From the NCBI GenBank assembly GCA_963844805.1, contig CAWJPU010000009.1:186001-250000 (forward strand): a DNA stretch of 64,000 bases, written 5' to 3'. The translations under genes and the position numbers were made by a program. Below are positions 16,165 through 25,470 of this stretch, in pieces (position 1 is the stretch's first letter; the number at the start of each line of letters is the position of its first letter). The notes under the pieces are model-generated. The model did not search any database and was not told the DNA's origin. It was given only the letters and a program-made list of their open reading frames with translations. This DNA is from JACCZR01 sp963844805. Its GTDB lineage: Bacteria > Actinomycetota > Thermoleophilia > Solirubrobacterales > Thermoleophilaceae.

Positions 16165-17232
16165 ATGAAGGGATTGATCCTCAGCGGCGGCAAGGGCACG
16201 CGCCTGCGCCCGCTCACCCACACCAGCGCGAAGCAGCTCGTGCCCGTGGCCAACAAGCCCGTGCTGTTCTACGGGCTGGAGGCGATGGCCGCCGCGGGCA
16301 TTCGCGAGGTGGGGATCATCGTCGCGCCGGAGACCGGCGACGATATCCGCGACGCCGCCGGCGACGGAGGACGGTTCGGACTGGAGATCACCTACATCGA
16401 CCAGGCCGAGCCGCTGGGGCTGGCGCACGCGGTGCTGACCGCAGAGCCGTTCCTGGGCGGCTCGCCGTTCGTCATGTACCTGGGCGACAACCTGCTGCGC
16501 GACGGCATCACCGACCTGGTGGACACCTTCCGCACCGACTCGCCCGACGCCCTGATCCTGCTCACGCCGGTGCCCGACCCCGAGAACTACGGCGTCGCGC
16601 ACCTCAACGGCGACGGGCAGGTGGCGCGGCTGGTGGAGAAGCCCCCGCAGCCCGAGTCCGACCTCGCGCTGGTCGGCGTCTACATGTTCACGCCGAGCGT
16701 GTTCGAGGCCGCCCGGGCGATCGAGCCCAGCGCCCGGGGCGAGTTGGAGATCACCGACGCGATCCAGTCGCTGGTGGACTCCGGGCGCCGCGTGGACCCG
16801 CACGTGGTCCACGGGTGGTGGAAGGACACCGGGCAGGTGCAGGACATGCTGGAGGCCAACCGGCTGATCCTCGACGACATATCCGAGCGCCAGGAGGGCG
16901 AGCTGACCGACTCGCGGGTGGAGGGCCGGGTGGCGATCGAGGCGGGCGCAAAGCTGGTCCGCAGCACCGTGCGCGGGCCGGCGATCATCGGCGCCGGGTC
17001 GAAGCTCACCGACGCCTACATCGGCCCCTACACCGCCATCGGCGAAGACGTGACGATCGAGGGCGCCGAGCTCGAGCACTCGATCGTGCTGTCGGGCTCG
17101 GAGGTGCGCGACCTCGACTACCGCATCGAAGCGAGCCTGATCGGCAAGAACGTGAAGATCGCCCGCGGCCCGGCGCTGCCCAAGGCCTACCGCTTCGTCG
17201 TGGGCGACAACGCGGAGATACAGATCCTCTGA
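16165..17232 (+). CDS. rmlA: Glucose-1-phosphate thymidylyltransferase, long form
   Basis: 355 residues, intact. N-terminal nucleotidyltransferase: MKGLILSGGKGTRLRPLTHT carries the GGxGTRLRP pyrophosphorylase loop, FVMYLGDNLL the metal Asp, and VEKPPQPESDLALVGVYMF the substrate loop. From about residue 240 a left-handed beta-helix is built from hexapeptide-like repeats (RVAIEAGAKLVRSTVRGPAI, IGAGSKLTDAYIGPYTAIGE). This long form (about 355 against about 290 for ordinary RmlA) is the archaeal/actinobacterial class. Reaction: dTTP + glucose-1-phosphate to dTDP-glucose, the first step toward dTDP-L-rhamnose. The later-step genes rmlD and rmlB are 3.4 kb downstream on the same strand. Confidence 0.9.
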   Translation: MKGLILSGGKGTRLRPLTHTSAKQLVPVANKPVLFYGLEAMAAAGIREVGIIVAPETGDDIRDAAGDGGRFGLEITYIDQAEPLGLAHAVLTAEPFLGGSPFVMYLGDNLLRDGITDLVDTFRTDSPDALILLTPVPDPENYGVAHLNGDGQVARLVEKPPQPESDLALVGVYMFTPSVFEAARAIEPSARGELEITDAIQSLVDSGRRVDPHVVHGWWKDTGQVQDMLEANRLILDDISERQEGELTDSRVEGRVAIEAGAKLVRSTVRGPAIIGAGSKLTDAYIGPYTAIGEDVTIEGAELEHSIVLSGSEVRDLDYRIEASLIGKNVKIARGPALPKAYRFVVGDNAEIQIL

Positions 17233-17242
17233 GGTCGGCCCC

Positions 17243-18429
17243 GTGCTGGAGGTAGACGCCGGCTCCTTCCTCGCGATCGTCGCTGCGGCGCTCGTCGCGG
17301 CGGCGCTCGCGGGCCTGGTCTCCTCCCGGATAGCCCTGCCGGTGGTGGTCCTGGAGCTGGTGCTGGGGATCGTCATCGGCCCCCAGGTGCTCAACCTGGC
17401 CGACCCCGACCCGTTCATCGAGTTCTTCTCGAGCCTCGGGCTGGGCATGCTGTTCTTCTTCGCCGGCTACGAGATCGACTTCGCAAGCATCCGCGGTCGC
17501 CCTCTGACGCTGGCGGCGATCGGCTGGGTCGTCTCGCTCGCCCTGGCCTACGCGCTGGGGGGCCTGCTGGCGGTCACCGGGGTGGTCGTCAGCGGGATCT
17601 TCGTGGGCACGGCGATGGCCACGACGGCGATCGGGACGCTGATCCCGATCCTCAGCGACGCGGGCGAGCTGCGCACCCATTTCGGGAGCTACCTGCTGGC
17701 CGCCGGAGCGGCCGCCGAGTTCCTGCCCATCGTGCTCACGACCGTGTTGTTCTCCACGAAGGGAGCGCTGTCCAACGCGTTGCTGCTGCTGGCCTTCGTG
17801 GCGCTGGCGGTGATCGCGGCGGTGATCGCCGTCCGCGGCTCCGACCGCGGCTACGACCTGTTCGAGCGCGGCCTGGAGACCAGCGGCCAGCTCCCGGTGC
17901 GGGCGGCCGTGCTGGCGGTGTTCGGCCTGGGCGCGCTCGCGGCCGAGCTCGGCCTGGAGCTGCTGCTGGGCGGCTTCGTGGCCGGCGTGATCACACGGCT
18001 GGCGCTCCGGGGCCAGGAGGTCCCTGTCTTCGAGTCCAAGCTGAAAGCCGTGGCCTACGGGTTCTTCATCCCGTTCTTCTTCGTGGTCAGCGGGGTGAAG
18101 TTCAACCTGGACGCGCTGCTGAGCTCCACCCGCGGGCTCCTGCTGCTGCCCATCTTCCTCGGGCTGTTCCTGATCGTGCGCGGCGTGCCGGCGATGGTGC
18201 TCTACCGCGACCTCGACTTCGCGACCGCTCCTCGCTCGCGCTGTTCTTCGCCACCCAGCTGCCGCTGGTGGTGGCCATAACCACCCTGGCCGCCGAGAAG
18301 GGCCACATGCGCACCTCAACGGCCGCCGCGCTGGTGGGGGCGGCGATCCTGTCCACGACGATCTTCCCGCTCGCGGCACTGCGACTGCGAGGCGAGGGCT
18401 CGAACTCGGTTAGCCTCGCCAGGTCATGA
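17243..18429 (+). CDS. CPA2-type cation/proton antiporter, frame broken once
   Basis: About 395 residues from GTG 17243. Eleven or more hydrophobic segments include LVSSRIALPVVVLELVLGIV, LGLGMLFFFAGYEIDFASIR (the FFxAGxEID motif), FVGTAMATTAIGTLIPILSD and GLELLLGGFVAGVITRLALR. This is the Na+/H+ exchanger domain of the KefB/GerN (CPA2) family without a C-terminal TrkA-N domain, so it is probably a simple Na+ or K+/H+ exchanger in the cytoplasmic membrane. The frame slips near 18228; joining frames gives LALFFATQLPLVVAITTLAA and a stop at 18427-18429, overlapping the next gene's ATG by four bases, which supports the reconstruction and indicates coupling. Confidence 0.8.
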
Positions 18430-20671
18430 GGGCGCTGCGATGGGGGGTGGCGGCGGGACTGCTCGGCGTGGCGCTCATGCCTGCGGCCGCGCAGGCCGAG
18501 CTGCGCGCCGGCGTCGGGAAGGCCGACGTGACGCCACGCACCGGCTACTACCTCGGCGGCTGGACGCGCGCCGACCGTGTGTCGAAGGGACAGCACACGC
18601 GGCTGCACTCGCGGGCACTGGTGCTGCGCAACGGCGATCGCAAGGTCGCGCTGGTGCAGGTGGACCTGTTCATGATCCCGAGCGGGATGGTGCGCCACAT
18701 CGGCGAGGCGCTGGCCTCGCGCGGCTTCTCGGAGCGCAACATCCTCATCTCGGCCTCGCACACCCACTCGGGGCCCGGCGGCTACGGCAACTACCCCACC
18801 TTCAACACCGCGGCGCCGGCACTCAGCACCGCCCAGGACCCGTCCACGATCGTCGGCCTGCTCGACCCGCCGCCGGCCGACCGCCAGCTGTACACCTTCA
18901 TCACCCGGCAGATCTCCAAGGCGATCATCCGCGCCGACCGTGACCTGGGCCCCGCCATCGCGGGCTGGGGCCACGGAGAGCTGCGCAACCTCACGCGCAA
19001 CCGCAGCGTCGAGGCGCACCTGAACAACCACGGCATCGTGCGCGAGTACGGCCAGGGCAGCCCTCCGAGGACCCCGAGGGCCCGGGGCACACGATCGACC
19101 CGAGCGTCGACGTGCTGCGCGTGGACAAACTGGTCCGGCGGCGGGGCAGCCGCCGCAAGCGGCGCGTGCCGATCGGCGGCTGGTCGAACTTCGCCGATCA
19201 CGGAACCGTCACCAAGTCCTCGTTCCCGTACTACAACCAGGACCACCACGCCTCGGCGATGAAGGTGTTCGAGGACGGGGTGCGCGACGAGGGCCGGGTC
19301 CCGCGCCGCCAGCAGGTGCTGAACGTGTACGGCAACAGCAACGAGGGCGACATGTCGGCCGGCCTCGACTACACCGGGCCGGCGGGATCGGACACGGTCG
19401 GGCGCATCGAGGCGCGGCACATGCTCGCCGCCTGGCGCCGCGCAGGGCGGAGGCTGGGCCACCGCTTCCCGCTCGACCTGCGCTGGACGCGCACCTGCTT
19501 CTGCGGCCGCCAGACCAAGACGGGCCCGGCGGCCGCGAAGCCCGAGGTCGGGCTTCCCTTCTTCACCGGCTCCGAGGAGGAGCGAGGGCCGCTGTTCGAC
19601 ATCACCCACGAGCACTTCGAGGGCCGCCGCAGCCCGGTCTCGTCGGGCCCGCACGGCCACAAGCTGGGCGTGCAGGGCATCCCCGGCGAGGTGCCGCAGG
19701 CGGTGCCGCTGCTGGCGGTCCGGATCGGCAGCCGGATGCTCGTCTCATACCCGGGGGAGGCCACGAAGGAGGTCGGGGCGCGGTTGCGGGCGGAGGTCGG
19801 CGCCGCGGTCGCGGGGTCGGGCATCAGCCGGATCGTCGTCTCCGGCCTGGCCAACGAGTTCATCCTCTACTTCACCACCCCCGAAGAGCACGACCGCCAG
19901 CACTACGAGGGCGGGCAGACCCTGTTCGGCCGCTCGGCCTCGACGCTGATCAACGAGGACTCCGCCGCTCTGGCGGGCCGGCTGGTGCGCGGGCTGCCGG
20001 CGCCGGACGCGTTCCCGCTCGATCCCACCAACGGCGTGCGGCCCGACGGCCCGCCCTACTCCTCGGGCGCGGCCTCGGGCTCGGTGCTCGAGCAGCCCGC
20101 CTCGGTGGTGCGGCGCTTCGGCCGGGCGGCATTCGGCTGGCAGGGCGGCGTGCAGGGGCTGGACCGCCCTGTGGACCGCGCCTTCGTGCTCGTGCAGCGC
20201 CGGATACCCCGGCGCCGTCGGCGGCCCGCGCTCTGGCGGACCGTGCGCGACGACCTCGGCCTGGAGATGCTGTGGACGGTCGACGCCGAGGGCCGCTACC
20301 GGGTGGTGTGGGAGAGCTCGTACTACGCCAAGCGCGGGCTCTACCGCTTCGTGGTCACCGCCAAGCGCTACAAGCTGGCCTCGAGAGCCTTCCGGCTGGG
20401 CACCAGCGACGCCCTGTCGGCCCGGCTCGAGACCCCCTCGCCGGGCACCCGGGCCGTCCGTGTTCTATACCCGAAGGCCGTGAAGGACCGCGACATAACC
20501 TCCCGGCCCCCCGCGCCCGACGGCGGAGCCGTGCGCGTGAGGGTCGGCTCGCGTGTGGTGCGGGTCGCCCAGCGCCACGGGTCCCTGTTCCGCTTCTCGG
20601 CCCCCGCCGGCGCGCCCGTGTCGCTCATCGCGGCGCGCGACCGCCACCACAACACCGCGCGTACGCCGTGA
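18426..20671 (+). CDS. Neutral ceramidase-like secreted hydrolase, frame broken once
   Basis: About 747 residues. ATG 18426 begins MRALRWGVAAGLLGVALMPA, a signal peptide. LRAGVGKADVTPRTGYYLGG and LVQVDLFMIPSGMVRHIGEA precede ILISASHTHSGPGGYGNYPT, the conserved zinc/active-site segment of neutral ceramidases (about residues 108-124). The later GNSNEGDMSAGLDYTGPAGS and SGLANEFILYFTTPEEHDRQ-type block also fit, as does a C-terminal beta-sandwich (WTVDAEGRYRVVWESSYYAK). Family reaction: hydrolysis of N-acyl sphingosine. Typical bacteria do not make ceramide, so the true substrate may be another N-acyl lipid or host/environmental lipid. One base is missing in a C-rich run near 19065. Its stop overlaps the rmlD start (GTGA). 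Confidence 0.8.
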
Positions 20672-21496
20672 GGCTGCTCGTACTGGGCGCAAGCGGCATG
20701 CTCGGCCGCGCTCTCGTCGTGGCCGGCGACCGCGGCGGGCACGACGTCTCGGGGCTCGCACGCGCGGACCTGGACGTGACCGACGGCGAGGCGGTCGAGG
20801 ACGCCGTGCGGCACACCGCTCCCGACTGGGTCGCTAACTGCGCCGCCTACACGCGCGTGGACGACGCCGAGGCCGAGGCCGACGAGGCCCTGCGGGTGAA
20901 CGGCGACGGGGCGGCCGCGGTGGCCCGGGCGGCGGAGGCGGCGGGCGCCACGGTGCTGCTGCCTTCGACCGACTACGTCTTCGACGGCCGCAAGAGCGAG
21001 GGCTACGCCGAGTCCGACCCGGTCGCGCCGCTGTCCAGCTACGGCCGCTCCAAGCTGGCGGGCGAGCGGGCCTGCGAGGGACACCTGGTGGTGCGCACTT
21101 CGTGGCTGTTCGGCCTCGGCGGCCGCAACTTCGTGGAGACCATGCTCGGCCTGGCCGAGCGCCGCGACCAGGTTCGGGTCGTCGACGACCAGGTGGGGGC
21201 GCCCACCTTCACCGCGCATCTGGCCGAGCGGCCTGCTCGCGCTGATCGAGGCCGACGCGCGCGGCGTGCGCCACCTGACCGCGGCGGGCTCGTGCTCGTG
21301 GCGCGAGTTCGCCGAGGCGATCTTCGAACGCAGCGGGGCGAGCGTGCGGGTGGACGGCTGCACCACCGAGGAGTTCGGAGCGCCCGCCCCGCGCCCGCAC
21401 CACTCGGTGCTGGTCAGCGAGCACGCGGACACCCCCGCCCTGCCGCACTGGACCGAGGGCCTGGACGCCTACCTCGCCGCGAGGGTGCCGGCGTGA
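20668..21496 (+). CDS. rmlD: dTDP-4-dehydrorhamnose reductase, frame broken once
   Basis: About 276 residues from GTG 20668. LLVLGASGMLGRALVVAGDR is the NADPH-binding GxxGxxG turn of extended SDRs. WVANCAAYTRVDDAEAEADE holds the family's N-x-A-A-Y-T-x-V-D-x-A-E signature, LPSTDYVFDGRKSEGYAESD the Thr-Asp-Tyr-V-F-D-G block, and SSYGRSKLAGE the catalytic Tyr-x-x-x-Lys. RTSWLFGLGGRNFVETML is also diagnostic. It reduces dTDP-4-dehydro-L-rhamnose to dTDP-L-rhamnose. The frame slips near 21225; the remainder reads HLTAAGSCSWREFAEAIFER to the stop at 21494-21496, which overlaps the rmlB start. Coupled both sides by 4-bp overlaps. An rmlC (3,5-epimerase) was not found nearby. Confidence 0.88.
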
Positions 21497-22482
21497 GGCT
21501 GCTCGTCACCGGCGGCTGCGGCTTCATCGGCTCGGCCTACGTGCGGCTGGCACTCGCCGAGGGCCACGACGTGCGGGTGCTGGACAAGCTCACCTACGCC
21601 GGCCGCGAGGAGAACATCGAAGGCACCGGTGCGGAGCTGGTGGTCGGCGCGATCGAGGACCCGGCCGCCGCCGGCGAGGCCATGGCGGGCTGCGACGCGG
21701 TGGTCAACTTTGCCGCCGAGTCCCACGTCGACCGCTCCATCGCCGACCCGGAGGCCTTCGCGCGCACCCACGTGATCGGGACCGGCGTGTTGCTCGACGC
21801 GGTGCGCGAGCGCGGCGTGCCGCGCTTCCTGCAGGTATCCACCGACGAGGTCTACGGCTCGATCGAGTCGGGCTCTTTCACCGAGAGCTCGCCGATCCAG
21901 CCCTCGTCGCCCTACTCGGCGACCAAGGCGGCGGGCGACCTGCTCGTCTCCGCCCACGTGCACACCTACGGCGTCGAGGCCGTGATCTGCCGCGGCTCGA
22001 ACAACTACGGCCCCCGCCAGTACCCGGAGAAGCTGATCCCGCTGATGGTCCTCAACGCCCTGCACGGCGACCCGCTGCCCGTCTACGGCGATGGCCGCCA
22101 GGTGCGCAACTGGCTATACGTGGAGGACTTCGCGCGCGCCATCCACACCGTGCTGGAATCCGGGCGCCCCGGCGAGGCCTACAACGCGGGAGGGCCCGAC
22201 GAGATGGAGAACATCGACGTGGTCAAGCGGATCCTCGAGCTCACCGGCCGCGACGAGTCGCTGATCGAGCACGTGACCGACCGCCCCGGCCACGACCGCC
22301 GCTACTCGCTGGGCTCGGAGAAGATCCGCGAGGAGCTCGGCTGGCAGGCGGCGGTGCGCTTCGCCGAGGGCCTGGAGCAGACCGTCGGCTGGTACCGCGA
22401 CAACGAGCGGTGGTGGGAGCCGATCCGCAGCGGCGAGTACCGCGACTACTACGAGCGTCAGTACGGCCGCGCGCTGGGCTAG
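21493..22482 (+). CDS. rmlB: dTDP-glucose 4,6-dehydratase
   Basis: 329 residues, intact, GTG start at 21493 inside the end of rmlD. MRLLVTGGCGFIGSAYVRLA gives the TGxxGxxG Rossmann motif. NFAAESHVDRSI, LQVSTDEVYGSIESGSF (the Thr-Asp-Glu triad of dehydratases), PYSATKAAGDLLV (Tyr-x-x-x-Lys) and RGSNNYGPRQYPEKLIPLMV follow in canonical order. It converts dTDP-glucose to dTDP-4-keto-6-deoxyglucose with a bound NAD+. With rmlA and rmlD it supplies most of the dTDP-rhamnose pathway. The stop is shared with the convergent cation exchanger gene (4-bp overlap). Confidence 0.95.
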   Translation: MRLLVTGGCGFIGSAYVRLALAEGHDVRVLDKLTYAGREENIEGTGAELVVGAIEDPAAAGEAMAGCDAVVNFAAESHVDRSIADPEAFARTHVIGTGVLLDAVRERGVPRFLQVSTDEVYGSIESGSFTESSPIQPSSPYSATKAAGDLLVSAHVHTYGVEAVICRGSNNYGPRQYPEKLIPLMVLNALHGDPLPVYGDGRQVRNWLYVEDFARAIHTVLESGRPGEAYNAGGPDEMENIDVVKRILELTGRDESLIEHVTDRPGHDRRYSLGSEKIREELGWQAAVRFAEGLEQTVGWYRDNERWWEPIRSGEYRDYYERQYGRALG

Positions 22483-23466
22483 GAGTCCACTGCGACGAAC
22501 ACCACCAGGGCAGCGAACAGCGCCGCCCAGGCCACCACGGCCGGAGGCCCGATGCGGCCGACCCGGAGCCGCCACATAGCGAGCGCGCCGCCGAGCAGCC
22601 CGAGGACGCCCGCAATTACCGCGGCCGGCTCGAGGTCCCACTCGGTCACGGCCAGGCCGAAGGCGATCGGCACCGTCGCCTGAAAGGCCATCGCGCCGGT
22701 CACGTTGCCCACCGCGAGCGAGTCCTTGCCGCTGCGGATCCAGATCACGCTGTTGAGCTTCTCGGGCAGCTCGGTGGCCAGCGGCGCCAGCACGCAGCGA
22801 CAGGGCCAGCGGCGGGAGGCCGACGCTCTCGGCCAGCTTCTGGAGCTCCTCGACGAACAGCTCGGCGCCGCCGACGATCAGCAGAAGGCCGGCGACCAGC
22901 TGCCCGACGAGCTGGAGGGCGTTCGGCGGGTCGCCCTTGGAGGTGTCGAAGTACAGCGGCTTGGGCTCCTCCTCCTCGGCGTCCGCCCCTTTCTTGACCG
23001 TGCGGGCCGCGTATACGCCGTAGACCACGAGCAGGACCGCGGCCCCGGCGTAGTGCAGCGGCTTGGAGTCCACCAGCCCGAGCGCGATCCCGGCGCCGAA
23101 GCACGGCAGGAAGAAGCCGAGGTCGCGACGCACGGCGCGCTTGTCCGCGTCGATCGCGCGGCCGCTGTCGCGGCTCTTGGAGTACGCGAGCGCCGCGCCG
23201 GCGATGAGCATCATCGCGACGGTGCCGAGCATGAACGGCGCGCCGATTATCGCGCCTATCGCGACCTCCTCGCCCTCAGCGCCGGCCAGCACCGCGACGA
23301 TCGGGATCAGCGACTCCGGCAGGGCGGTTCCCACCGCGGCCAGGAGGCTGCCCACCGGGCCCTCGCCCAGGTTGAGCCTGCGCCCCGCCCACTCCACGGC
23401 GTTGGTGAACAGGATCGCCCCGCCGATGATCAGGACAAAGCTCGCAAGGAGGAGCAGGACGGTCAC
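22479..23466 (-). CDS. CaCA-family cation/proton or Na+/Ca2+ exchanger, frame broken once
   Basis: About 329 residues from GTG or ATG at 23466 (MTVLLLLASFVLIIGGAILF). The two alpha-repeats are present: AVGTALPESLIPIVAVLAGA in the first half and, after the frame slip near 22795, LAPLATELPEKLNSVIWIRS in the second. The TALPE/TELPE motifs provide the cation-binding Glu residues. A charged cytoplasmic loop (KKGADAEEEEPKPLYFDTSK) separates the halves, as in YrbG/ChaA-like exchangers. It transports Ca2+ or another cation across the cytoplasmic membrane. Substrate cannot be chosen from sequence. Confidence 0.8.
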
Positions 23467-23512
23467 GGCCTGCTAGCCCTACCCGTTTGAGCGCGTTTGC
23501 CATGCTCGTCGG

Positions 23513-24205
23513 ATGCGCGCGCGTCTCCTCGCCGGGCTGGGGGTAGTGCTGATCGCGCTCGCCGCGGCCGCGACCGTGTCCGCGCAGGACACCCCTCCCG
23601 AGCCCGACCCGCCGATCGTGGTGGCGCCGCCGCTGTTCCCGCCCGCTCCGGGCGAGCTGGTCGTCTGGCGGCGCTCGAAGGCCGTCGGCAAGCCGTGGCG
23701 TGGCCGCCTCGTCCGCGGCGTGAAGCTGCCGTCCTACGGCGCGGACTGGTTCACCTACGACTGGGGCACCCACGGCGTCCCCAACCGCATCTGGCGCCGC
23801 TACGGGCACGACCGGCTGGTGCGCACGCTCCTGCGGGTGGCGGGCGAGTTCAGGCGCGACCACCCCGAGGCGCCGCGCGTGGGCATCGCGGACATCTCGC
23901 GCCCGCGCGGCGGGTCGTTCGGGCGCCGCTTCGGCGGGCTCGGACACGCGTCGCACCAGAACGGCCTCGACGTGGACGTGCTCTACCCGCGCCTGGACCG
24001 CCAGGAGACCCGCCCCGAGCGGGTGCGCCAGATCGACCGCGCGCTGGCGCAGGACCTCGTCACCCGCTTCGTGCGGTCGCGCGCCCAGAGGGTGTTCGTG
24101 GGCCTCAACACGCGCTTGCGCGGCAGGCGCGGCGTGGTCACCAAGCTGGGCAACCACGACGACCACATGCACGTCCGGATCAGGCCACGCCGCAACGGGC
24201 GCTAG
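23513..24205 (+). CDS. Penicillin-insensitive murein endopeptidase-like (M74) protein
   Basis: 230 residues with signal peptide MRARLLAGLGVVLIALAAAA and likely cleavage after VSA. A Pro-rich spacer is followed by the LAS-type zinc peptidase core: SRPRGGSFGRRFGGLGHASH then QNGLDVDVLYPR, with GHASHQNGLDVD at about residues 144-155 giving the first His and Asp ligands, and GNHDDHMHVRI near the C-terminus giving the final H-x-H. This matches MepA, which cleaves D-Ala-meso-DAP cross-links independent of penicillin-binding proteins. The predicted location is outside the membrane in the cell wall. MepA itself is best known from proteobacteria, so substrate specificity here is inferred. Confidence 0.8.
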   Translation: MRARLLAGLGVVLIALAAAATVSAQDTPPEPDPPIVVAPPLFPPAPGELVVWRRSKAVGKPWRGRLVRGVKLPSYGADWFTYDWGTHGVPNRIWRRYGHDRLVRTLLRVAGEFRRDHPEAPRVGIADISRPRGGSFGRRFGGLGHASHQNGLDVDVLYPRLDRQETRPERVRQIDRALAQDLVTRFVRSRAQRVFVGLNTRLRGRRGVVTKLGNHDDHMHVRIRPRRNGR

Positions 24206-24256
24206 CGCCGGCCGCAACACCAGAGGCGTGCTCGACCTGCCCGCACTGGACTTGCG

Positions 24257-24721
24257 TTGCTGACGGCGCGAGCCGATTGCGAAGTGGTCGACACCGGCGC
24301 GACCACCACCCCGCCCCCCAGCGCCGCCCCGGCTCCCGGCGGCGTCTCGACCACGGGCCGCGATCTCACCAAGCCCCGCCTGGCGGAGCGCCCGGCGGTG
24401 TTCGGCCTGCGGCGCGGCCGCCGCGTAGTGCTGAGGCTCGCCTGCCCCAACGAGGCCAACGGCTGCCGCGGCACGTTCGCGCTACGGACCCGCCGCCGGT
24501 TCCGCCTGGGCCGCAGGCGCGCGCAGCGGGTGACCCTCGCGCGTGTGAAATTCCGCACCACCAACCGGCGGTCCACGCGACTGAGCATCAAGCTCTCGCG
24601 CCGGGTGCTGAGGCTGGTGCGGCGGGGCCGCTCCTTGCGCCTGCTCGGCGCCGCGACGATCAAGGACTCGAGCGGCAACCGCACCAAGACCAGCATCAGG
24701 CTGAGGCTCCGCCGCCGCTAG
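24257..24721 (+). CDS. Basic C-terminal beta-module protein, probably truncated
   Basis: 154 residues if read from the TTG at 24257. A short Thr/Pro/Ala-rich part (TGATTTPPPSAAPAPGGVST) is followed by an Arg-rich beta-strand region (GRRVVLRLACPNEANGCRGT, FRTTNRRSTRLSIKLSRRVL, GAATIKDSSGNRTKTSIRLR). Similar basic two-Cys modules end larger secreted proteins here, such as the M36 protease at 10933-13424, where CNADC and RLRR appear at the end. No signal peptide or ribosome site is seen, and upstream sequence reads in another frame, so this looks like the 3' part of a larger surface protein or a gene with a broken start. Function unknown. Confidence 0.5.
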   Translation: MLTARADCEVVDTGATTTPPPSAAPAPGGVSTTGRDLTKPRLAERPAVFGLRRGRRVVLRLACPNEANGCRGTFALRTRRRFRLGRRRAQRVTLARVKFRTTNRRSTRLSIKLSRRVLRLVRRGRSLRLLGAATIKDSSGNRTKTSIRLRLRRR

Positions 24722-24735
24722 CTAGCCTCGCCTGG

Positions 24736-25470
24736 GTGTTCCGGGACGACGCGCCAGCACTCGAGACGCGCGGCCTGACCAAGCGCTACGACGACGGCAC
24801 CCTGGCCCTCGAGGGCTTCGACCTGAACGTGCCCGCGGGCGCGTTCTTCGGCCTCCTGGGCCCCAACGGAGCGGGCAAGACCACCTTGATCAGCGCGGTC
24901 TGCAATCTCATCCGCGTCACCAGCGGCGAGGTCCTGGTGTTCGGCGAGCCGGCCACCTCGCTGGAGGCCCGCGCCCAGGTGGGGCTGGCCGAGCAGGACA
25001 TCAATCTGGACCGCTTCCTGTCGGTGCGCGAGACGCTCGTCTACCACGGCGGCTACTTCGGGATGGGCCGCGCCGAGGCCGAGCAGCGCGCCGACGAGAT
25101 GATCGAGGTCTTCGACCTGCGGGCCAAGGAGCGGACGCGGGCGCCGAAGCTGTCGGGTGGCCAGCGCCGCCGGCTGCTGCTGGCGCGCGCGCTCATGCAC
25201 CGGCCCCGGCTGGTGATCCTCGACGAGCCCACGGCCGGCGTCGACTTCGAGCTGCGCCAGGAGCTGTGGCGCTACATCCGGCGGCTGCACCAGGAGGGCA
25301 CCACCATCCTCCTCACCACGCACTACCTCGAGGAGGCCGAGGAGCTGTGCGAGGAGATCGCGCTCATCCGCGACGGCCACCTGATCGCCCGCGACTCCGC
25401 CGAGAACCTGCGCGCGAACTTCGATGCCGCCACGCTGGCCGATGTCTACGTCAAGGCGATGGCGCGGTGA
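24736..25470 (+). CDS. ABC-2 type exporter ATP-binding protein
   Basis: 244 residues from GTG 24736. Walker A GPNGAGKTT (about residues 42-50), Q-loop region VGLAEQDINLDRFLSVRETL, signature KLSGGQRRRLLLARALMHRP (about 138-157), Walker B LVILDEPTAGVD (159-170) and H-loop LTTHYLEEAEELC are all intact. The drug/polysaccharide export (DrrA/NodI-like) type is suggested by the short, single-domain length. The stop TGA overlaps the start of the permease gene, so the two form a transporter: this protein hydrolyses ATP on the cytoplasmic face. Cargo unknown. Confidence 0.92.
   Translation: MFRDDAPALETRGLTKRYDDGTLALEGFDLNVPAGAFFGLLGPNGAGKTTLISAVCNLIRVTSGEVLVFGEPATSLEARAQVGLAEQDINLDRFLSVRETLVYHGGYFGMGRAEAEQRADEMIEVFDLRAKERTRAPKLSGGQRRRLLLARALMHRPRLVILDEPTAGVDFELRQELWRYIRRLHQEGTTILLTTHYLEEAEELCEEIALIRDGHLIARDSAENLRANFDAATLADVYVKAMAR

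Noticed and set aside
13057..17448. A 1463-codon minus-strand frame across pafBC and rmlA
   Set aside because: It runs antisense to several intact, recognisable genes and has no motif or ribosome site; an artefact of base composition.
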